Part shown: positions 54,270 through 62,259 of the stretch, in pieces
Layout of the letters: each line of letters begins with the position of its first letter
How positions within the stretch are numbered: the stretch's first letter is position 1
NCBI GenBank assembly: GCA_021813585.1
Contig: JAKAJV010000122.1
Coordinates: forward strand, 1-64,000
Direction: 5' to 3'
DNA: 64,000 nucleotides
Origin: Bacteroidota bacterium
Lineage (GTDB): Bacteria; Bacteroidota; Ignavibacteria; Ignavibacteriales; Ignavibacteriaceae
The notes under the pieces: generated by a model
The model's database searches: none
Told to the model about the DNA's origin: nothing
The model's input: the letters and a program-made list of their open reading frames with translations, nothing else
Made by a program: the position numbers and the translations under genes

Positions 54270-57200
54270 ATGAATGAAACCCCGGATAAGAATATCCCGA
54301 TGAAAGCACTTAATAAGAAAATAATTTCAAGTCTGCCTTGTAAGATATCGATTCTAGTTTTATGGTCAGTCTTTTTTACTTCCGCGGCTTTAGCCCAGCT
54401 GTCGGATAAAAATTTTGAGCACATAATGAGCGATAAGGGGCTGTCGCAGAATACTATTCATTATATTCTACAAGATAAGCAGGGGTTTATGTGGTTCGCT
54501 ACGGAAGACGGCCTTGATAAATACGACGGATACAACTTCGAAATATTTAAGAATATACCGAACAATAAGAATTCTATTTCGGATAATTTTATCTGGACTC
54601 TGTACCAGGATAAAGGCGGAAACCTGTGGATCGGTACGAACAGCGGCGGCCTTTGCAAGTTCGACCGGATGCTGGACCAGTTCGATAATTACAGGAATAT
54701 TCCCAGCGATTCTTCGAGCTTAAGCAGCAACAATGTACGGGCTATCTTTGAAGATGACAAAGGCGACCTGTGGATAGGCACCGAAGGCGGGGGACTTAAC
54801 GAACTGGATGAAAGGAACAATGTATTTAAACATTTCCGTCACGAGCCCGGTAATCCCCACAGCCTAAGTAACAATACTGTCCTCTCTATATATGAAGATA
54901 AGCAGGGAACATTATGGATAGGTACTGACGGCGGACTTGACAGGTTTAATAAATCCGAAGGCAATTTTCAAAGATTCCAATATGTCCCCCACGACGTACA
55001 CACTATTAGCAACAACGTAGTCCTTTCTTTATACGAAGACAGGTCGGGCGGATTTTGGGTAGGCACCTTGTTCGGCTTAAATTATTTCGACAGGAAGAGC
55101 GGCAAGTTTTACAGGTATTTCAGCAACCTGGATATTTCCAGCAGCCTTGATAACGGAAGAATTAATTCCATACTTGAAGACGAGACCGGAACGCTGTGGG
55201 TAGCTACCGGCGGCGGCTTATACCAGTTTGACAGAAAGAAAAAAAAGTTTATAAGCTTTACGCATAACCCTTCTCATTCTTCAAGCCTAAGCAACAATAA
55301 CATCCTTTCTCTCTATGAAGATTATTCCGGGATAATCTGGATTGGTACTGCCGAAGGCGGTATAATTAAGTTCGACCGGGAGAGGATGAAATTTAAGCAT
55401 TACATGTACGACCCTACGAATCCCAACAGCCTTAGCTATAATACTGTGCGCTCGCTGTATCAGGATAAAGACGGCATAATATGGATTGGAACTTTAGGCG
55501 GCGGGCTGAACAGGCTGGACAGAAGAACCAACCAATATACCCACTATCTATACAACTCGCTCAACCCGTACAGCCTGGATAATAATTCCGTAATTTCAAT
55601 TTATAGGGATAGAGCAGGCACTCTTTGGGTAGGCACCTGGGGCGGGGGATTAAATAAAGCCGTCGGCACATATGGTAAGAATATAAAGTTCGAGCATTAC
55701 CTTACAAATCCATCGGAAACAAACAGTATAAGCAATAATATTGTCCAGGCAATATACGAAGATAGGCAGGGCAGGTTTTGGATAGGAACCGGTATCGGCT
55801 TGGATATAATGGACAGGAAGACCGGCAGGTTTTACAGCTACACGAACGATAATAAAGATCCGAACAGCATTAGCGATAACCAGATTCAATCATGCATTAA
55901 GGAAGACAAGAACGGTAATTTGTGGATTGGAACCTGGAACGGCTTAAATAAGCTGGACCTTTCCAAAGTTCCGTTAAAGCCTCCTTTCGGTCGTTTAAAC
56001 TTTAACAGGTATCATCATATTGCAGGCAAGCAATCTAGCCTTAGCGACAACAGGGTAATTTCCATTTACGAAGACAAAAGCGGTACGCTTTGGTTCGGCA
56101 CGTACGGCGGCGGTTTGAATAAACTGGATGTAAGCCAGCAGAAGCTTAACAACGGCAGAGCCAGGTTTATTCACTATTCAATTAAAGACGGACTTGCAAG
56201 CAACATTATTTACGGAATTCTGGGCGACGACGAGGGAAATCTTTGGCTGAGCACCGATAACGGCCTATCCAAGTTCAATCCTAAAACCGAAGCATTTAGT
56301 AATTATTTCGAAAGCGACGGGCTGCAGGGCAATCAATTTTTCTGGGGCGCCAGTTTTAAAGGTATTAACGGCGAGCTATTCTTCGGCGGTACAAACGGCT
56401 TGAACGCTTTTTATCCTTCGCAGTTGAAAGAAAACAGGCATATTCCGCCGATTGTAATTACCGACTTGCAGATATTTAATAGGCCGGTTGAGATTGGAGC
56501 TAAGGGCTCTCCTCTGGTTAAATCGATTTTCGAAACTAAAGAAATAAAGCTCTCCTACAGCCAGAACGTCTTCTCTTTGCAATTTGCTGCGCTAGACTTT
56601 ACAGCGCCGAATAAAAACCAGTATGAGTATATGATGGAAGGCTTCGATAAGAACTGGGTTAAATCCGGAAACAGAAGGTTTGTTACCTACACAAATTTAG
56701 ACCCGGGTACTTATACCTTTAGAGTGAAAGGCTCCAACAACGACGGTATATGGAACAACAAGGGCGCTTCGTTAAAAATTATTATCCTTCCGCCGTTCTG
56801 GAGGACGTGGTGGTTTATTATTATTTCCATCGTTGTTATAGGCGGAGTTATTGTAATGTTTATTACCTACCGCGTAAAGCATTTGCTGGATATTGAACGG
56901 CTAAGGATTAAGCTTGCTGCAGATCTTCACGATAACATCGGATCGAGCCTTACAGAAATATCTATCCTCAGCGAAGTAATTTCCAAAAAGCTGGACTCGG
57001 TGGGGGACGACATTAAAAAAAGTCTTAAGATGATCAGCGATAACTCCCGCAACCTGATAGATAACATGAGCGATATTGTCTGGCTGGTTAATCCGAACCG
57101 GGACTCCCTTTACGACCTTATTTTAAGATTGAGAGATACGTATACCGAATTATCTTCGTACGCTAGCATCTCGTTCAGGTCTGAGAATTTAAAATCCCTG

Positions 57201-57503
57201 GAAAAAGTTTCTCTTTCTATGGAACACCGGCAGCACCTTTATTTGATCTTTAAGGAAGGAATTAATAACTGCATTACTCACAGCGGCTGCACAGAAATTT
57301 CTCTGGATGCTTTTATTAGAGGTAAGCGGCTGGAAATGGTTTTAAAGGATAACGGCCTTGGATTCGAAATTAATAACGAATATAACGGCAACGGGCTTAG
57401 CAATATGAAGCGCCGCGCCAAATCTATCGGCGGCGAAATCCATATCAATTCTTCCCCGGGTGAAGGCACCTCATTGATATTTGTCGGCAACATCCTTAAG
57501 TAA
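54270..57503 (+). CDS. Two-component sensor kinase with double beta-propeller input
   Basis: A 1077-aa hybrid-like sensor. The N-terminus has a signal/anchor (SILVLWSVFFTSAALAQ), followed by about 14 propeller-like repeats ending in LWIGT, about two seven-bladed propellers outside the membrane. A Y_Y_Y domain follows (FSLQFAALDFTAPNKNQYEY). One membrane helix (WWFIIISIVVIGGVIVMFIT) leads to the HisKA_3 dimerisation helix with His887 in LAADLHDNIGSSLTEI and a HATPase domain (EGINNCITHSGCTEISLDAF, GNGLSNMKRRAKSIGGEIHI). No receiver or DNA-binding domain is fused. It is the partner of the two NarL-type regulators downstream. An ATG at 54300 is an equally plausible start. Confidence 0.92.
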   Translation: MNETPDKNIPMKALNKKIISSLPCKISILVLWSVFFTSAALAQLSDKNFEHIMSDKGLSQNTIHYILQDKQGFMWFATEDGLDKYDGYNFEIFKNIPNNKNSISDNFIWTLYQDKGGNLWIGTNSGGLCKFDRMLDQFDNYRNIPSDSSSLSSNNVRAIFEDDKGDLWIGTEGGGLNELDERNNVFKHFRHEPGNPHSLSNNTVLSIYEDKQGTLWIGTDGGLDRFNKSEGNFQRFQYVPHDVHTISNNVVLSLYEDRSGGFWVGTLFGLNYFDRKSGKFYRYFSNLDISSSLDNGRINSILEDETGTLWVATGGGLYQFDRKKKKFISFTHNPSHSSSLSNNNILSLYEDYSGIIWIGTAEGGIIKFDRERMKFKHYMYDPTNPNSLSYNTVRSLYQDKDGIIWIGTLGGGLNRLDRRTNQYTHYLYNSLNPYSLDNNSVISIYRDRAGTLWVGTWGGGLNKAVGTYGKNIKFEHYLTNPSETNSISNNIVQAIYEDRQGRFWIGTGIGLDIMDRKTGRFYSYTNDNKDPNSISDNQIQSCIKEDKNGNLWIGTWNGLNKLDLSKVPLKPPFGRLNFNRYHHIAGKQSSLSDNRVISIYEDKSGTLWFGTYGGGLNKLDVSQQKLNNGRARFIHYSIKDGLASNIIYGILGDDEGNLWLSTDNGLSKFNPKTEAFSNYFESDGLQGNQFFWGASFKGINGELFFGGTNGLNAFYPSQLKENRHIPPIVITDLQIFNRPVEIGAKGSPLVKSIFETKEIKLSYSQNVFSLQFAALDFTAPNKNQYEYMMEGFDKNWVKSGNRRFVTYTNLDPGTYTFRVKGSNNDGIWNNKGASLKIIILPPFWRTWWFIIISIVVIGGVIVMFITYRVKHLLDIERLRIKLAADLHDNIGSSLTEISILSEVISKKLDSVGDDIKKSLKMISDNSRNLIDNMSDIVWLVNPNRDSLYDLILRLRDTYTELSSYASISFRSENLKSLEKVSLSMEHRQHLYLIFKEGINNCITHSGCTEISLDAFIRGKRLEMVLKDNGLGFEINNEYNGNGLSNMKRRAKSIGGEIHINSSPGEGTSLIFVGNILK

Positions 57504-57681
57504 CTTTATTTTTATTTTGGGTTGATTTTCATTCCTTTAATACCAATATTTCATTCAAATTCTTAAATAAAAATAACTTTTTAATTAAAGGTTTTTTGTT
57601 TTGTCTATTTGGCCGGATTTATTGCATCAGGAAAAAATTCTTTGAATAATCCGGTAATTTTGTTTGTCGGAGCTTATAAGA

Positions 57682-58317
57682 ATGATCAAAGTAATTGTTG
57701 TTGAGGACAATGACGCAATTAGAGAAGGACTTAGGATCTTAATCGACGGTACGGACGGCTATGCATGTATAGGTGCATATGCGGATTGTAATTCGATGCT
57801 TAAAAATTTGGAGAGGCATGAGCCGGATGTACTTCTTATGGATATCGGATTGCCCGGTATGAATGGAATAGACGGGATTAAAAAGGCCAAGGCCGTCTAT
57901 CCGGATCTTACAATTCTGGTATTAACAGTTTACGAAGAGAACGAACTGGTCTTTGATGCATTATGTGCAGGCGCCTGCGGGTATCTTGTTAAGAAAACCC
58001 CTCCGTCAAGACTGCTTGAAGCTATTCAGGAAGCATACCAGGGCGGTGCGCCGATGAGTGCAAACATAGCTAGGAAAGTAATAGATTTTTTCCAGCAGAA
58101 AAAACAGTTCCCCGCAAAGCCGCAAACTATTTTAACGCCGCGTGAAAAGGAGATCTTAAGTGGACTGGTTGAAGGGAACAGTTTTAAGGCAATAGCAGAC
58201 TCTTTGTTTATAAGCATCGAAACAGTCAGATTCCACTTCAGGAATATTTATAAAAAGCTCCATGTGCATTCCCAGTCGGAAGCCGTTGCGAAGGCAATAA
58301 AAGAAGGAATAATTTAA
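57682..58317 (+). CDS. NarL/LuxR-family response regulator, first copy
   Basis: A 211-aa regulator with receiver domain (VIVVEDNDAIREGLRILIDG; phospho-acceptor Asp54 in LLMDIGLPGMNGIDG; VKKTPP) and LuxR helix-turn-helix (LTPREKEILSGLVEGNSFKA, TVRFHFRNIYKKLHVHSQ). The track start (TTG 57664) adds six residues; the ATG at 57682 with GGAG upstream is preferred. It is 178 bases after the kinase gene. About three quarters of residues match the second copy, so this is a tandem duplication. Its own upstream region lacks the TACCTA palindromes. Confidence 0.93.
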   Translation: MIKVIVVEDNDAIREGLRILIDGTDGYACIGAYADCNSMLKNLERHEPDVLLMDIGLPGMNGIDGIKKAKAVYPDLTILVLTVYEENELVFDALCAGACGYLVKKTPPSRLLEAIQEAYQGGAPMSANIARKVIDFFQQKKQFPAKPQTILTPREKEILSGLVEGNSFKAIADSLFISIETVRFHFRNIYKKLHVHSQSEAVAKAIKEGII

Positions 58318-58357
58318 AGGCAGACAAAATTATCTCCCGTATCCGCCTGTCCCCCCT

Positions 58358-58373
58358 CTACCTATTTAGGTAG
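58358..58373. promoter_or_regulatory. Palindrome CTACCTA-TT-TAGGTAG, candidate regulator site
   Basis: A perfect 7-2-7 inverted repeat 179 bases before the second regulator's start codon. Each half resembles the NarL heptamer TACYYMT. The partner site is 36 bases downstream. Confidence 0.65.
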
Positions 58374-58409
58374 TATTAATTTATAAATACAATTTGGTTA
58401 AACAGAAAA

Positions 58410-58426
58410 TACCTATGTTTATGTAG
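58410..58426. promoter_or_regulatory. Second site TACCTA-TGTT-TATGTA before the second regulator
   Basis: An imperfect inverted repeat whose centre is about 52 bp from the first site, about five helix turns. The same pair with the same distance stands before the TonB receptor gene. Confidence 0.6.
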
Positions 58427-58552
58427 TGGCAACAAGGCTCCAATATCGATAGATTTAATGTTGAGAAAATTAGAGATCGTTAATTATGTATATTGATACT
58501 AAGGTGAGCCGAATATTTTTATATCTTTATCTTAACGCGGCGGGCGCTTAGA

Positions 58553-59191
58553 ATGATTAAGGTTGTCGTCGTTGAAGATAACGATACTATTCGCGATGGA
58601 TTAAAGATTCTGATCGATGGTACCGAAGGCTACAGCTGCATTGGTGCATATTCCAAATGCGAGGCGATGCTTAAGGTACTTGAAAAATTACAGCCTGATG
58701 TACTTTTGATGGATATAGGTCTGCCCGGCATGAACGGCATAGACGGCATAAAAGAAGCCAAGGCTGTTTTACCCGATCTCAACATACTCGTCTTAACGGT
58801 TTATGAAGAAAACGATCTTATATTCGATGCATTATGCGCAGGGGCTTGCGGTTATCTAGTAAAGAAAACCCCCCCGTCCAAACTGCTTGAGGCAATTAAG
58901 GAAGCTACCCAGGGCGGCGCACCCATGAGCTCTCATATTGCTCGCAAGGTTATCGACTTTTTCCAGCATAAGAACCGGTCGGCATCCAAAGGCGCAAACA
59001 ACAATTTAACGCCCAGAGAACGGGAAATATTAAGCGGCCTGGTTGAAGGCAACAGCTTTAAGGCCATTGCCGATTCCCTTTTTATAAGTATAGAAACAGT
59101 CAGGTTTCACTTCAGAAACATCTATAAAAAATTACATGTTCATTCACAGTCCGAGGCGGTAGCTAAGGCAATAAAAGAAGGACTTATATAA
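58553..59191 (+). CDS. NarL/LuxR-family response regulator, second copy
   Basis: A 212-aa paralogue of the preceding gene, almost identical in the DNA-binding part (both end HSQSEAVAKAIKEG followed by II or LI) with changes mainly in the receiver alpha helices and the linker (NRSASKGANNN). The phospho-acceptor Asp is in LLMDIGLPGMNGIDG. It has its own upstream pair of palindromes, so it is probably part of the regulon of one or both regulators. GGCGGGCGC lies before the ATG. Confidence 0.93.
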   Translation: MIKVVVVEDNDTIRDGLKILIDGTEGYSCIGAYSKCEAMLKVLEKLQPDVLLMDIGLPGMNGIDGIKEAKAVLPDLNILVLTVYEENDLIFDALCAGACGYLVKKTPPSKLLEAIKEATQGGAPMSSHIARKVIDFFQHKNRSASKGANNNLTPREREILSGLVEGNSFKAIADSLFISIETVRFHFRNIYKKLHVHSQSEAVAKAIKEGLI

Positions 59192-59227
59192 TAGCATAGT
59201 TTTCTCTTTTTCTGCGTAAATAATCTC

Positions 59228-59243
59228 CTATCCATTTAGGTAG
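59228..59243. promoter_or_regulatory. Palindrome CTATCCA-TT-TAGGTAG before the TonB receptor gene
   Basis: Same layout as 58358-58373 with one arm less perfect. It is about 200 bases before the TonB receptor start. Confidence 0.6.
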
Positions 59244-59278
59244 GAAAATATTGCGAATTTTGAGCAATTACTTGAAAA

Positions 59279-59295
59279 TACCCATGTTTAGGTAG
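59279..59295. promoter_or_regulatory. Second site TACCCA-TGTT-TAGGTA before the TonB receptor gene
   Basis: TACCCAT-GT-TTAGGTA resembles a NarL-type 7-2-7 site. Its centre is about 52 bp from the previous one, matching the pair before the second regulator. The flanking ATACC-ATGTTTA-GTAGTGG is also conserved between the two promoters. Confidence 0.65.
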
Positions 59296-59440
59296 TGGTT
59301 TAAGCAAGGGTAAATATATAGTTTATAATCAGTATTTTTACCTGCATTTAAACTATTATTAAGAAATAGACTAATCGACTAATTGAAACAAAAAGAAAAT
59401 AAATTGGTATGAAAATAATTTTTACATCCCGGAGGGATAC

Positions 59441-62242
59441 ATGAGATTTTGGCTACAGATTTTTACTATTCTTATATTATCAATACTATTATCTACCGAA
59501 GTCTTCTCTCAAACCGGAAAAATAGCAGGACAAGTATTGGATGCAGGCAATAAGCAGCCTGTCATTGGTGCTAATGTTATTATTATCGGCACCTCAATGG
59601 GTGCCGCAACCGACATAGACGGCAACTATACTATCCTGGATATTTCTCCCGGAGTTTATAACATAAGAGTTTCTGCAGTCGGCTATAGAACAGAAGAACT
59701 GCATAACGTGCGCGTCTCTATTGATTTGACTACGAGAGAAGATTTCTCGCTATCGGAATCTGCTGTTGAAATAGGTGCGGTTATAGTAACTGCACAAAAG
59801 CCCCTGGTGCAGAAAGACCTTACTGCATCAACTGCAATTATAAACAACCAGGAGATACAGTCACTTCCCGTAACAAGCATGCAGGATATTTTGCAGCTGC
59901 AAGCGGGCGTAGTTGACGGACACTTTAGAGGCGGCAGATCGGGTGAAGTATCTTATTGGATTGACGGCATACCTGTTACAGATGCATACAACGGCAGTAC
60001 GGTTGTAGATGTTAACAAAAACTCTATCCAGGAAATGCAGGTTGTTACCGGTGCATTTAATGCAGAGTACGGGCAGGCAATGAGCGGTATAGTAAACATC
60101 GCTACTAAAACCGGCGGAGATGAAACACACGGCAACCTTACTATCTACGGCGGAAGTTATGTAACAAACAATTATAATATATTCAGCGGCTTGCAAACAA
60201 TCGATCCTTTATCTACAAGGTGGATAGAAGGCTCTCTTGACGGTCCCATCATCAAAGACAAGCTCTTCTATTATGCAGACGTCCGCTACTATTATGATGC
60301 CGGCTATCTTTACGGCCAGAGGAAATTTAATACCTGGGATATTACCAACTCCCAGGCTGCAAATGAAAACGATTGGGTGATTCAGCAGACGGGAAACAAT
60401 AAAATTGTGCCCATGGCGCCTTATCTTGAGGGCTACATACAGGGAAAGCTCACTTATAAAATTTCTCCGGAATTTAGAATTTCCTACGATTATATACTGG
60501 ATAACTCCCGCGGCAAAGATTACGATTTTTCTTATAAGTACAATCCCGACGGCGAGCTTTCCAACTTCAAAAAAGGTTATTTAAATACTCTTACTCTTAC
60601 ACAGACTTTAAGCAGCAATACATATTACAAGGTTGGTCTATCATATTACTATAGAGACCAAAGGGATTATCTTGATACTAGCGCCTTCTCTTTATCCGAT
60701 CTTTTCACACGTAAAGATCCGTTCGACCAGCATTATGTTCACACAGCTCTGCTTACAGCGCCGGAAGGTACCTTCCTTACCGGAGGAACAAACATGTTCC
60801 ATGGCGATCACAGCACCGATACTTACGTATTTAAATTTGACCTGACAAGCCAGGTAACTCAGAACCACGAAATAAAGGCCGGCGTATTGTTCAACCAGTA
60901 TCAACTTTACCTGCACGACATAAATCTTCACATGTCGGATATAGACAACAACCGGGATCCCATAACAGACAGCAAGCCTTTTCTGGAAGGGCCTGTAGTT
61001 ATTCCGTCAATCGAGAGCCCGGATAATCAAGAGTATTTGCACAAGCCCTGGCAGTTCTCGGTTTATGCTCAGGATAAGATGGAGTATAAATCATTAATCG
61101 TTAACTTCGGATTGAGATTTGATTACTTCCACCCGGATGGTCAGGTGCTGGCCGATCCTTCGGACCCGAATATTTATTTGCCTTTAAAACCACAGAACCA
61201 GGACAGCGTTGTAGCACCCGGCGGTACGCATGCACAAGCCGTTGCACAGAGGATGACTTACTGGTATAAGAATGCCACAAACAAATGGCAGCTTAGCCCC
61301 AGGCTTGGTGTTGCATTCCCGATTACCGACAAAGGTATAGTTCATTTCTCTTACGGATTGTTCTTCCAGATTCCTTCGTTTGAAAGACTGTATGAGAATC
61401 CGGGATATAAACTCCCCGTTACCGGCGGCAGTACTAATCTTGGAATAATCGGAAATCCGGATTTGAAGCCCGAGCAGACTACCAGCGGCGAACTCGGTTT
61501 GCAGCAGGAGCTGACGAACGATATTGCAATTGATATTACTGGCTTCTTTAGAGATGTAAGAAATCTTGCCGGTACGCTGAATGAGTTTCAATATGTATTC
61601 GGCGGATCGAAAATATACAGTGAGTATGTTAACTCCGATTTCGGCTTTGTCCGCGGAATAGTTTTATCGGTGGATAAAAGGTTCAGCGGCGGAATATCGG
61701 CCAGTATGGATTATACTTTCCAAATTGCCAAAGGAGACGCATCGGACCCGACTACAGCGTACAACTTGCGCAACAGCGGCGTTCAGGCGCAGGCCCAATT
61801 AATACCTCTGGATTGGGATCAGAGGCATACATTGAATTTGACTGTTAACTATGCTAACGCCGATAACTGGGGCGGAAGCTTAATATTCCAGTACGGCAGC
61901 GGCACGCCTTATACTCCATTGAACATTGTAAGCATTGGCAACCTGAGCACCAACTCTCAAAATAAGCCTTCCACTTACAATTTGAATTTGCGCTTATATA
62001 AAGATATTAAGATCGGCTCTTCTACTCTCTCCATATTCCTTAGAGTCGATAATGTTCTGGATACCAAAAACGCCACTCAAGTATTTACCGATACCGGTCA
62101 GCCGGATTGGTCTATTGCAGAGCTCCAGCAGCTGGCTATAAATCCTCCGCAGAGAGTTGCTACGGTTCAGGACTGGTATACACGTCCTAACTATTACTCC
62201 GCGCCTAGGAGAATACAATTTGGAACATCAATTACATTTTAA
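59441..62242 (+). CDS. TonB-dependent receptor with carboxypeptidase-regulatory domain
   Basis: A 933-aa outer-membrane receptor. Signal peptide FWLQIFTILILSILLSTEVF. Residues about 25-110 form a CarboxypepD_reg-like domain (GKIAGQVLDAGNKQPVIGAN, VSAVGYRTEELHNVRV). A plug domain follows (STAIINNQEIQSLPVTSMQD, NIATKTGGDETHGNLTIYGG), then a beta-barrel ending PRRIQFGTSITF with a terminal aromatic residue. Such receptors import large substrates with TonB energy. CCCGGAGGGATAC gives a very strong ribosome binding site. Regulatory palindromes upstream match those before the second regulator. The next gene starts 17 bases later and encodes a secreted protein. Confidence 0.93.
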   Translation: MRFWLQIFTILILSILLSTEVFSQTGKIAGQVLDAGNKQPVIGANVIIIGTSMGAATDIDGNYTILDISPGVYNIRVSAVGYRTEELHNVRVSIDLTTREDFSLSESAVEIGAVIVTAQKPLVQKDLTASTAIINNQEIQSLPVTSMQDILQLQAGVVDGHFRGGRSGEVSYWIDGIPVTDAYNGSTVVDVNKNSIQEMQVVTGAFNAEYGQAMSGIVNIATKTGGDETHGNLTIYGGSYVTNNYNIFSGLQTIDPLSTRWIEGSLDGPIIKDKLFYYADVRYYYDAGYLYGQRKFNTWDITNSQAANENDWVIQQTGNNKIVPMAPYLEGYIQGKLTYKISPEFRISYDYILDNSRGKDYDFSYKYNPDGELSNFKKGYLNTLTLTQTLSSNTYYKVGLSYYYRDQRDYLDTSAFSLSDLFTRKDPFDQHYVHTALLTAPEGTFLTGGTNMFHGDHSTDTYVFKFDLTSQVTQNHEIKAGVLFNQYQLYLHDINLHMSDIDNNRDPITDSKPFLEGPVVIPSIESPDNQEYLHKPWQFSVYAQDKMEYKSLIVNFGLRFDYFHPDGQVLADPSDPNIYLPLKPQNQDSVVAPGGTHAQAVAQRMTYWYKNATNKWQLSPRLGVAFPITDKGIVHFSYGLFFQIPSFERLYENPGYKLPVTGGSTNLGIIGNPDLKPEQTTSGELGLQQELTNDIAIDITGFFRDVRNLAGTLNEFQYVFGGSKIYSEYVNSDFGFVRGIVLSVDKRFSGGISASMDYTFQIAKGDASDPTTAYNLRNSGVQAQAQLIPLDWDQRHTLNLTVNYANADNWGGSLIFQYGSGTPYTPLNIVSIGNLSTNSQNKPSTYNLNLRLYKDIKIGSSTLSIFLRVDNVLDTKNATQVFTDTGQPDWSIAELQQLAINPPQRVATVQDWYTRPNYYSAPRRIQFGTSITF

Positions 62243-62259
62243 AGATGCAGGTTAAAAGT

